This document shows positions 8,567-16,137 of a stretch of 64,000 bases of DNA, in pieces. The first letter of the stretch is position 1, and each line of letters begins with the position of its first letter. Where the stretch lies: contig NZ_VOTZ01000001.1 in the NCBI RefSeq assembly GCF_024372745.1, positions 1 to 64,000 on the forward strand, read 5' to 3'. The translations under genes were made by a program, and so were the position numbers. Under the pieces are notes generated by a model, which was not told where the DNA came from, ran no database searches, and saw nothing but the letters and a program-made list of their open reading frames with translations. This stretch comes from Methanocalculus taiwanensis. GTDB lineage: Archaea > Halobacteriota > Methanomicrobia > Methanomicrobiales > Methanocorpusculaceae.

Positions 8567-9521
8567 TGCTCACTCCCCGGTATAAGCACCTGACCAGGTG
8601 GTTGTCCTGGATCTCACGCATCTCAGGGTGTACCTGTGAGCAATCCTCCCTCCTCTCTGCACACCGGGGATGGAACCGGCATCCGGAAGGCAGGCTGCTC
8701 AGGCTTGGAATCTCCCCGGGTATCGGCATCATGCCATACTTTGGGAGGGCATGGATGAGTGCATTCGCATAAGGATGCGTGGTCGAATGGAGCGTTCTCT
8801 GCATGATATCAGCAGTTCTTCCGATTTCTATGATCTCGCCTGCATACATCACCGCAATACGATCACAGATCGCCTCTGCAATCTCGAGATCATGCGTGAT
8901 CAGGAGCATGCTTACTGACCGCTTCCGGATAAGATCCGACATCAGCGTGATGATCTGCCACTTTCGCTCCTTATCCAGTCCCTTCGTCGGCTCATCAGCG
9001 ATAAGAAGTTTTGGCGTTGCAGCAAGCCCGATAGCAATCATTACGCGCTGCTTCATCCCACCTGAGAACTGATGGGGATACTCTTTCATCCTCGCCGGAT
9101 CGATGCCAACCTGTTCAAAGAGCCCTTTTGCTTTCTGCTCTGCTTCAGCCACAGAATTCCCAAGATGGCACCTGAAGACTTCCGCAACCTGTTCGCCGAC
9201 AGGGAGAACAGGATTGAGCGATGCTGCAGGATTCTGGAGGATCATCCCGATCTCCCTGCCCCGTATAGCCTGTATCTCCTGCTGGGTGAGATCGAGAATG
9301 TTTCTTCCCAGGTAGAGAATGCTCCCTTCAAGAGAGACATTCGGGCTGAGGAGACGCATAATGGCTCTTCCAAGGATCGTCTTCCCGCATCCTGTCTCGC
9401 CGATCAAACCCACGATCTCATTCTCACCGATTGAAAGATCAACCCCATTATTCGCCTTGACGATATCATTCCGGGAATAGAAATGGACATTGAGGTTTTT
9501 GATCTCGATCAGCGCCATCAT
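8553..9521 (-). CDS. Peptide/nickel-type ABC transporter ATP-binding protein (DppD/NikD type)
   Basis: This 322-residue ATPase has Walker A GETGCGKT (41-48), Q-loop ILQNPAASLNP, signature FSGGMKQR, Walker B (LLIADEPTKGLD) and switch His (LITHD). The C-terminal part contains the oligopeptide/dipeptide extension with its cysteine pattern (C near the end of SLPSGCRFHPRC, then RREDC and RCLY), which in some family members holds an iron-sulfur cluster. The start overlaps the upstream permease stop as ATGA. Nickel versus peptide specificity cannot be decided from the ATPase. Confidence 0.9.
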   Translation of the reverse strand: MMALIEIKNLNVHFYSRNDIVKANNGVDLSIGENEIVGLIGETGCGKTILGRAIMRLLSPNVSLEGSILYLGRNILDLTQQEIQAIRGREIGMILQNPAASLNPVLPVGEQVAEVFRCHLGNSVAEAEQKAKGLFEQVGIDPARMKEYPHQFSGGMKQRVMIAIGLAATPKLLIADEPTKGLDKERKWQIITLMSDLIRKRSVSMLLITHDLEIAEAICDRIAVMYAGEIIEIGRTADIMQRTLHSTTHPYANALIHALPKYGMMPIPGEIPSLSSLPSGCRFHPRCAERREDCSQVHPEMREIQDNHLVRCLYRGVSNEHP

Positions 9522-10372
9522 TTCACCAGGGTCATCTCTTTTGTGTGTGGGTCAAGCGTATCGCGTATTCCGTCACCGATAAAGTTGAATGCCAGTACTG
9601 TAAGCATGAGCAGGATACCAGGGAAGAAAGTGATGTAGGTTGCGCTCCTGAGATACGGAATACCTGCCTTGAGCATTGATCCCCATTCTGGTGTCGGAGG
9701 CTGAATGCCGAGGCCAAGGAAACTGAGTGCTGCGGCGAAGATGATCGTCTGGGCGATATCCATTGTAGCCAGGACGATGATCGGGTTGGATGCATTCAGC
9801 AGGATGTGTTTTCTCAGAATATAGGTATCTGATGCACCAAGGGCCCGGGCAGCCTCGACAAACTCCTTTTCTTTCATCGAGAGCGTCATCCCCCGGACAA
9901 GCCGCGTATAGGCAGGCCACTGTGTCAGAGAGAGAGCAATGATCACATTGACAACGCCCGGCCCAAGCAGCCCAGCAATGATGAGGGCAAGGATGATACT
10001 TGGAAAAGCAAGCATGATATCAACAAAACGCATGATAACTTCATCGATGGCTCTTCCCCCATACCCGGAGAGAAGCCCAAGTATGGTTCCAAAGAGAGCA
10101 GTGATACCCACCACACAGATACCGATGGAGAGCGATATCCGGCTGCCGAAGACAACGCGTGAGAAGATATCCCGTCCCAGATCATCAGTTCCAAACGGAT
10201 GCTGAATCGAGGGTGTCTGGAGCCGCTCCCTGAGGTTCTGTTCAGCAGGATCAAACGGTGCGATGAGCGGGGCAAATATGGCACAGAGTACGATGATCCC
10301 GATGATCACTGCACCAATAAGAGCAAGGCGATTTCTGCAGAATTCTGCGAGAAGGAAGTTCGTTTCAGTCAT
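9518..10372 (-). CDS. Peptide/nickel-type ABC transporter permease (DppC/NikC type)
   Basis: This integral membrane permease of about 284 residues has an N-terminal helix, then the conserved phrase HPFGTDDLGRDIFSRVVFGS that marks DppC/NikC proteins, and the EAA-loop EAARALGASDTYILRKHI that contacts the ATPase. About six transmembrane helices are visible. I prefer the ATG at 10372 (MTETNFLLAEF), which overlaps the upstream permease by eight bases; an ATG at 10408 would give 12 more residues and a longer overlap. It forms the channel with the DppB/NikB-type permease encoded just upstream. Confidence 0.88.
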   Translation of the reverse strand: MTETNFLLAEFCRNRLALIGAVIIGIIVLCAIFAPLIAPFDPAEQNLRERLQTPSIQHPFGTDDLGRDIFSRVVFGSRISLSIGICVVGITALFGTILGLLSGYGGRAIDEVIMRFVDIMLAFPSIILALIIAGLLGPGVVNVIIALSLTQWPAYTRLVRGMTLSMKEKEFVEAARALGASDTYILRKHILLNASNPIIVLATMDIAQTIIFAAALSFLGLGIQPPTPEWGSMLKAGIPYLRSATYITFFPGILLMLTVLAFNFIGDGIRDTLDPHTKEMTLVK

Positions 10373-11306
10373 GTCTGTCGTACCTGATCCGGGGATCGAT
10401 TGAGGCATAGAGGAGGTCGATAGCCAGGTTAGTTATAGCAAACAAGAGCCCAATCAACAAGACACACCCCTGTATCATCGAATAGTCGCGTGCATAGATT
10501 GAATCGACAAGCAGTTTGCCGATGCCAGGCCAGGCAAAGATCGTCTCGACTATCACGGTTCCGCCGAGGAGAAAGCCAAGCTGAAGGCCCGAGAAGGTTA
10601 TCACCGGAAGAAGCGCATTCTTCAAGGCATGTCGAAACAGAACGGTTCTTTTGTCAAGACCTTTTGCCCGTGCTGTGGCGATATACTCCTGCCCCATCAC
10701 ATCAAGCATACTCGACCGCATAAGACGCATGGTGATTGCAGCCATCGATGCTCCCAAAGTCACTGCAGGGAGGATAAGATGGCTTATTCCCCCCGATCCA
10801 AAACTTGGGAGTACCCGGAGATACAGGGAGAAGAACCATATCAGAATGAGGCCAAGCCAGAAGTTTGGCATCGAGACGCCCAGAAGCGCAATTGAGGTAG
10901 TGGTGTAGTCGAGGAAGGCATTCTTATGAAGCGCACTGATGATCCCAACAGGAATCCCGATACAGAGGGAGAGGATAAGGCTCGCCAGAGCGAGTGTCAG
11001 AGTTGTTGGAAACCGGACTGCAATCTCTTCTGCCACATCATCGAAGGTGATGAGTGATCTCCCGAGATCAAGACGGATGATGTGATTGAGCCATGTAAGG
11101 TACTGGATATACACCGGATCATCGAGATGTTCTGTGGAACGTACCCATTCTATCTGCCCGGGGGTGAGATCCTGGCCATACCGGGCGGTCGCAATGATCT
11201 CAGCAGGATCTCCCGGGGCAAGGTACATGGCACCAAATGTGATTACTGTCACACCGGACATGACAAGGAAAACCAGTGCCAGTCGCTTTACAATGTATGC
11301 GTACAT
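10365..11306 (-). CDS. Peptide/nickel-type ABC transporter permease (DppB/NikB type)
   Basis: This 313-residue membrane protein carries the usual DppB/NikB opening (YIVKRLALVFLVMSGVTVITF), the conserved block around LGRSL, and the EAA-loop containing YIATARAKGLDKRTVLFRHA. Six transmembrane helices are expected. It lies between the binding-protein gene and the second permease gene, with short spacing or overlap, so it belongs to one transcription unit. It should pair with the NikC/DppC-type permease to form the transmembrane path. Confidence 0.9.
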   Translation of the reverse strand: MYAYIVKRLALVFLVMSGVTVITFGAMYLAPGDPAEIIATARYGQDLTPGQIEWVRSTEHLDDPVYIQYLTWLNHIIRLDLGRSLITFDDVAEEIAVRFPTTLTLALASLILSLCIGIPVGIISALHKNAFLDYTTTSIALLGVSMPNFWLGLILIWFFSLYLRVLPSFGSGGISHLILPAVTLGASMAAITMRLMRSSMLDVMGQEYIATARAKGLDKRTVLFRHALKNALLPVITFSGLQLGFLLGGTVIVETIFAWPGIGKLLVDSIYARDYSMIQGCVLLIGLLFAITNLAIDLLYASIDPRIRYDRHD

Positions 11307-11368
11307 TCAGTACCTTCCCATCCACATTCTTCCCGTAAAAAAAAGAGTCTGGCAGATTGCCAGAATCA

Positions 11369-12940
11369 TCATCGAACTGTAATTCCTGCGAGATTTAACC
11401 AGGGATCCTCGGAGGTGATGGTATAGCCCTGGATATGATCGTTGGTTGCTACGATCTTCTCTTCATGGATAAGATAGAATGCAGGGAGATCCTCAATTAC
11501 CATATCCTGTAGCTGATAGTAGAGTTCTTTCTGCCTTGTTTCATCACCGGTTGTATCGGCTGCTGTTGCAATCCGGTCATACTCCTCATTCTGATAGTGA
11601 GAGTTTGGATACTGAGACGAATGCAGCCAGAAGTGCCTTGGATACGGACCCCATACAAAGTAGCCGCTCCTGAGGATCATGCCGAAATCACCAGCGCTTT
11701 CAAGCTGGTTCAATGCCCCATCTTCCAGTACTTTCACTTCAAGACCCATTCCCACATCAGAGAGATAGGACTGGGCAGCCTCTGCCATCTGTATATGCCT
11801 CGCTGCCCAGACACCCCGACCGACGAGGATGGAGACCTTCAGCTCCCGGCCATCCTTCTTCCGGATGGTATCGGTACCTGATAGTGTCCAGCCGGCTTCT
11901 TCAAGCAGCTGGCGTGATTTTGCGGGGTCCTGGCTATAGAGGGCAAGATCCGGGTTTGAATAGAGCATCACCGGCGAGTAGGGCCGGCCCCGGGCAGCAA
12001 TACCAATCCCTTCAAGGATGGTCTCACTCATCTCCTCAGTATCGATTGCATAGGCGACTGCCTTTCGGACCCGGATATCATCGAATGGAGATGTCTTCGT
12101 ATTGAACTGGAGGAAGTCGGTAAATGTGCTGACTTTTCGTGAAACCGTTATACCGGGCGTATTTTCAAGGCGTATACAATCGCTTTCAGGCACCTTGATG
12201 ATCATATCCACTTCTCCGGTCTCAAGAGCCATCACCCGTGTGGAGGCTTCGGGGATCACCTTGAAGATAACCATATCAAGTGTGGGTGCAGTACCCCAGT
12301 AGTTCTCATTCTTTGTAAGAACGACTTGCTGGGCTTTCGTGTGGCTTTCAAAGGCATAGGGACCTGTTCCAATTGGTTTGATGAAGTTTCCATTCGAATC
12401 GACACAGGTTGGGCTGACAACGGGCCAGGCCACGTGAGTGAGGTAGAGTGGAAGGGGTTGCGGACGCTTCATGACAAATTTGACAGTCAGATCATCGACA
12501 GCCTCGACACTTGCAATCGTCTGCAATGCTCCCTGTGCCCTGACATAACTGTTTTCATTATAGGAATAGACAACAGCATCGGCATTCAGCGGTGTGCCAT
12601 CATGGAAGATGACTCCATCACGGAGGTAGAAGAACCAGGTCTTACCATCATCGGGCGTATCCCATGATGTTGCAAGACCGGGCTCGATATTCAGATCGGT
12701 ATCAACCCGGACGAGCGTCTCGTAGATCTGTGACCAGACAAATCTTCCATCACCTCCAGGGAAGTTTGAGTTCTGCCATAACGGAACATCAGTGCTCATG
12801 CCGATCGTTAAAACCTGTTCTGAGGGCCCTGTCTGGCCAGCATCAGTACATCCTGCGATAATAACAGCCGACGCAAGGATCGCCATAGTAAAAGCGATGA
12901 TAACGGTTTTCGGATTGAGATATGTTTGTAACCAGTCCAT
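11369..12940 (-). CDS. Nickel/peptide-type ABC transporter substrate-binding lipoprotein
   Basis: This protein of about 523 residues is an extracytoplasmic solute-binding protein of family 5. After a hydrophobic signal it has a lipobox (IIAGC, Cys31). Family 5 hallmarks include the ...HDGTPLNADAVVYSYN segment, PIGTGPYAFE, NENYWGTAPTLD, and the RKAVAYAIDTEEM block. The phrase following NYWG and the DTIRKKDGRELKVSI stretch resemble NikA, so nickel or a nickel chelate is a reasonable guess; a peptide cannot be excluded. I chose the ATG at 12940 because GGTGG lies upstream and because the likely TATA box at 12991-13000 would start transcription near 12970, past the in-frame TTG at 12976. It is the first gene of the import operon. 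Confidence 0.85.
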   Translation of the reverse strand: MDWLQTYLNPKTVIIAFTMAILASAVIIAGCTDAGQTGPSEQVLTIGMSTDVPLWQNSNFPGGDGRFVWSQIYETLVRVDTDLNIEPGLATSWDTPDDGKTWFFYLRDGVIFHDGTPLNADAVVYSYNENSYVRAQGALQTIASVEAVDDLTVKFVMKRPQPLPLYLTHVAWPVVSPTCVDSNGNFIKPIGTGPYAFESHTKAQQVVLTKNENYWGTAPTLDMVIFKVIPEASTRVMALETGEVDMIIKVPESDCIRLENTPGITVSRKVSTFTDFLQFNTKTSPFDDIRVRKAVAYAIDTEEMSETILEGIGIAARGRPYSPVMLYSNPDLALYSQDPAKSRQLLEEAGWTLSGTDTIRKKDGRELKVSILVGRGVWAARHIQMAEAAQSYLSDVGMGLEVKVLEDGALNQLESAGDFGMILRSGYFVWGPYPRHFWLHSSQYPNSHYQNEEYDRIATAADTTGDETRQKELYYQLQDMVIEDLPAFYLIHEEKIVATNDHIQGYTITSEDPWLNLAGITVR

Positions 12941-12990
12941 AGAGTAGTACCACCCGGTAGTATGATGAATGTTCAATTTTGTATTAATTG

Positions 12991-13000
12991 ATATTTAAAT
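12991..13000 (-). promoter_or_regulatory. Putative TATA box of the ABC importer operon
   Basis: Read on the minus strand the bases are ATTTAAATAT, a good archaeal TATA-like element. Transcription would begin about 25 bases downstream, near 12970, giving a leader of about 30 bases to the ATG at 12940. No other strong TATA-like element lies closer to the start. Confidence 0.5.
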
Positions 13001-13014
13001 CTTTATTTTTGAGT

Positions 13015-13044
13015 TTACAAAATAGATCTGAATACTAATTGTAA
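13015..13044. promoter_or_regulatory. Inverted repeat upstream of the importer promoter
   Basis: TTACAA at 13015-13020 and TTGTAA at 13039-13044 form a six-base inverted repeat with an 18-base spacer, just upstream of the putative TATA box of the importer operon. The spacing would suit a dimeric regulator. The region is AT-rich, so chance pairing is possible. It does not match the GTATGA-N16-TCATAC pattern of NikR. Confidence 0.25.
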
Positions 13045-13250
13045 CATACCATATAATTTTTTTTGATAAAGTCATCACACATATGCACACATTACCAGCC
13101 CTTCCGGAGTAAAAACAGATTGGCCATTGGTTGGTCACGAGACCCGGATCACAGAAGAGGAACTAAAAAACCCGATAGAATAGTAAGAGGGCAGAGTCAC
13201 AGACAGCGGATCTGATCCGGGTGAAAAAATGAGAGATTTTGAAAAGAGAA

Positions 13251-13652
13251 TTACTCCGTCGTCTTCCCGTCAAAATGCTCGTGGGCAGCTTCTGCTTCTG
13301 CCTTTGTTTTATGGATCGTCTTGTCCTGGTGTTCTGGCGGGGAGTAGATCGTATATAGTTTCAGATCGGCTGTTGCTGAGGTGTTGATCACGTTGTGCTC
13401 GGCACCCGCCGGAACAATCACGGCACTGCCGTCTTTGACTGTATGTGCAACACCATCGATGACAACCTTGCCTTCACCCTCCTCGAACCGGAAGAACTGA
13501 TCGATATCGTCATGCACCTCTGATCCGATCTCCTCGCCTGCCTTTAGGCACATCAGGACAAGCTGGCTGTACTTCCCGGTATACAGGACTCTCCTGAAAT
13601 CAGCATTCTTCAGGGTCTCTGTCTCAATATCTGCTGCAAATCCTTTCTTCAT
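13251..13652 (-). CDS. Cupin-domain protein
   Basis: This 133-residue protein is a single small cupin barrel. The metal-binding cupin motif 1 is recognisable around GSEVHDDIDQFFRFEEGEG (His, Asp and Glu positions) and motif 2 around VPAGAEHNVINTS (His). The C-terminal tail is charged and Ala/Glu rich. Cupins of this kind bind a metal and may act as isomerases, dioxygenases or sensors; the substrate is not evident. The gene stands alone, with an AT-rich gap to the importer operon promoter (about 12941-13250) on one side and a divergent GyrI-like gene on the other. Confidence 0.85.
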   Translation of the reverse strand: MKKGFAADIETETLKNADFRRVLYTGKYSQLVLMCLKAGEEIGSEVHDDIDQFFRFEEGEGKVVIDGVAHTVKDGSAVIVPAGAEHNVINTSATADLKLYTIYSPPEHQDKTIHKTKAEAEAAHEHFDGKTTE

Positions 13653-13829
13653 ATCTCTTATCCTCCATACAATAACGGCTGAGCCGTTAAGATACCACTA
13701 GGACGGGTGATTATATCATGGTTTTGGAACTGGCAGATTCCGGACCACTTTCACTTTCGCACTCCGCAGTATTGGGTTTATTGCATCTGCTGGAAAAGAC
13801 TGGTATGAAACACACAGAGGTGTTATTGA

Positions 13830-14321
13830 ATGAATGTATCCACACCAGAAATACGGGAGATCGATGCAAGAGAGGTTGCATCGGTCTCATTCACCGGAAA
13901 TTATCTTGGAAATGCGAGTGTCTTTGAGAAGCTGTTTGGCACGCTCTGCGGATGGGCAGGCGCACAAGAGCTGATTTCGCCGGAGACCCGGTTTGTATCT
14001 GCCTATTACAACGACCCCGACACAACCCCTCCTGAAGAGCTGAGGGTCGATGTCTGCATGACAATCCCCCCCGGAACAGAGATCCCAACGGAGGGGGAGG
14101 TGCAGAGGCGGACCCTCCCCGGAGGAAAGTATGCAGTGATGAAGGCCGAACTCACCGGGCCTGAGGAGTATGGCCCCGTCTGGTATGCACTGGCAGAGTG
14201 GCTTGGGGAGAATAATGTCGAACTTGATCTCACAAGGCCGGGATATGAGTACTATCTCAATTGTCCGGACGAAGACCCGGAGAAGCTCCATCGTGTTGAG
14301 ATCTGCCTTGGCGTGAAATAA
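13830..14321 (+). CDS. GyrI-like / AraC effector-binding-domain protein
   Basis: This 163-residue protein matches the stand-alone GyrI-like small-molecule-binding domain (also found at the C-terminus of AraC/MerR-type regulators). Recognisable parts are the opening VASVSFTGNYLG, the strand pattern LRVDVCMTIPPG, the RRTLPGGKYAVMKAELTGP repeat and the last strand HRVEICLGVK. The domain is a duplicated beta-alpha-beta fold that binds cationic or hydrophobic small molecules. No DNA-binding domain is present. The ATG at 13830 is supported by GAGGTG about seven bases upstream. Confidence 0.85.
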   Translation: MNVSTPEIREIDAREVASVSFTGNYLGNASVFEKLFGTLCGWAGAQELISPETRFVSAYYNDPDTTPPEELRVDVCMTIPPGTEIPTEGEVQRRTLPGGKYAVMKAELTGPEEYGPVWYALAEWLGENNVELDLTRPGYEYYLNCPDEDPEKLHRVEICLGVK

Positions 14322-14374
14322 GAGAGAGGGAAGGAGAAGGGTTATTCCCGGGGGCGGGTGATCTCATTCATCCC

Positions 14375-15982
14375 TCATTTACTGGACATAAACAGACTGA
14401 GCGAGATCCCGGTGATGAGGGCAACCAGGGCGTCAGATCCGAAGTATTCCAGTGAGAAGAGGGTCTCTACCGGGATCCCCCCCCAGAAATGCCCCAGTAT
14501 AAAAGAGAGTATCAGCCCAAGGAGGAATACCACCCCGAAATGCTTCAGCCCGACGAGATAATCTGTATATACAAGCCTGATAAAAATGAAACAGGCTCCC
14601 ATAAAAATGATAAAAAAGGTCATTCCTGCCTGAGCTGTTGCTGCGGCAATTGTCCGTGACGAGAAAATGCCAAACTCTGCGATGATTAAGTAGATGATGA
14701 TCCGCCCAAGAGCACCATCCTCGGTTCGCGTCAGGAGCTGCGCCAGGTACGGAGCTGGTTCATCTCCTCCGCCAGCCATACTCTCTGCATCGTTCGTGGA
14801 GAATATCTGCGGCATCTCCGGGATTGCCATTCCCCGTTTCCTCATCACGTTCAGGACAGCTTTCACAACCGCAATAAGGGCAATCCCGATGGCAAGAATA
14901 CCCGCGATCAGGCCCGCAAGGCCGAAGAATATGTTATCAATCGTGAAACCTCCCTGCACAATCCGAAAGACGAAGTCATAGAGGAAGATGTAGGTGGCGA
15001 CGGTGATGATCAGGAGAAGGGCAACCTTCCTGAAATCGTTTTTTGTAAGGTGCATCAGGATTTCAAGCTGCTTGTTCGCCGAATCGAGTGCTTTTTCTGT
15101 CTTTCGCAGCTCGGTAACATCCTGGCCCTGGGCAATGGTGGCAATCACCGTTTTCCCATCATCTGCAAGGATGTTTGATGAGTTCCAGAGGACGGCATGG
15201 ATATCGCTGTTTCGTGAACGGATCGGGATCTCGCATGCTTCCCAGGACGATGTGCCTGAACTTGCACCCTGAATCAGATCCATCGCAGATTGGCAGTTTT
15301 CTGAGCGGAAGAGGATACCAAGATCGGATCCAATTGCTTCTTCTGCCGGAATGCCGGATAGGTGTTCAAATGCCTTGTTAAACCGGGTAATTTTACCTTC
15401 TGAATCCCAGACGACGATTGGCGCATTGGTATATGAGATGAGGTTATTCAGGAAATCATTTGTTTCGAGGAGCTCCCGCTGCATCCGCTGAATTTCATCA
15501 CGGTTTGCCTGCATCTCTGCTTCGAGTGCAAGAAGTTGATCATTTCTCTGCCGGAGCATCTCGTTTATCATATTCAGTTCAAGGGTTCGTGCCCTGAGCC
15601 CCCGCTCTGTTACCATCCACCCCTCCATCAGGAATGTGACGACTACCCCTACGATGAAAAAGATCAGAACACGGAACACGCCGTTTACGAGATGCTCAAC
15701 GCCCGCTGTCGAGAGGAGGATGATCAGGTACAGCAGCGAAAGGAAGATCGAGTAGATGAGGCCCTGCCGGAGATAGAAGAGGCAGGCAAGGATGATCGGG
15801 ATGAAGAAGAGGATCTGGGCGATATCAGAGAAGCCTGAGGAGAGGAGGAGTATGCTCAGGATGATACTCAGGATGGAGGTGCAGATGACAGCCGTAAACG
15901 CCACCCGTGGATCAATTGGGAGGTGCATCTCCCGCTTCCACAGATTCTCAATGAGAGGGTGGAGAGCACCCGGGATTGACAT
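14375..15982 (-). CDS. Membrane PAS protein with a degenerate histidine-kinase box
   Basis: This 535-residue protein has about four transmembrane helices (28-120), a coiled coil (about 125-175), one PAS domain (about 176-292) and a linker (ALDSANKQLEILMHLTKNDF) that aligns with the phospho-acceptor box of the histidine kinases in this window (KALHLANKKLNLLTSLTRHD in the kinase at 61187). The acceptor His is replaced by Asn315. Instead of an ATPase domain, the chain continues into about six more transmembrane helices (321-532). It cannot be a conventional kinase. It is divergent from the nine-PAS hybrid kinase at 16138, 155 bases apart, so it may be an input partner for one of these kinases (inference). 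Confidence 0.8.
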   Translation of the reverse strand: MSIPGALHPLIENLWKREMHLPIDPRVAFTAVICTSILSIILSILLLSSGFSDIAQILFFIPIILACLFYLRQGLIYSIFLSLLYLIILLSTAGVEHLVNGVFRVLIFFIVGVVVTFLMEGWMVTERGLRARTLELNMINEMLRQRNDQLLALEAEMQANRDEIQRMQRELLETNDFLNNLISYTNAPIVVWDSEGKITRFNKAFEHLSGIPAEEAIGSDLGILFRSENCQSAMDLIQGASSGTSSWEACEIPIRSRNSDIHAVLWNSSNILADDGKTVIATIAQGQDVTELRKTEKALDSANKQLEILMHLTKNDFRKVALLLIITVATYIFLYDFVFRIVQGGFTIDNIFFGLAGLIAGILAIGIALIAVVKAVLNVMRKRGMAIPEMPQIFSTNDAESMAGGGDEPAPYLAQLLTRTEDGALGRIIIYLIIAEFGIFSSRTIAAATAQAGMTFFIIFMGACFIFIRLVYTDYLVGLKHFGVVFLLGLILSFILGHFWGGIPVETLFSLEYFGSDALVALITGISLSLFMSSK

Positions 15983-16137
15983 AGTGTGTCAATAGGAGAA
16001 TGGAGACAATAATTATTTCCATCGATTCGGATGCAGTAAGAGTGGTTTCCCTGAAGAAGAAACCATCCATCCCTTACTTCCATCCGGCTGGAAATTCATT
16101 GAAGAAAGTTTATCCTTCATGATGCTAATCAAAAGAT

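Noticed and set aside
12960-12965. GTATGA half-site like that of NikR near the importer promoter
   Set aside because: No TCATAC half-site follows at the proper distance, so it is a chance match.
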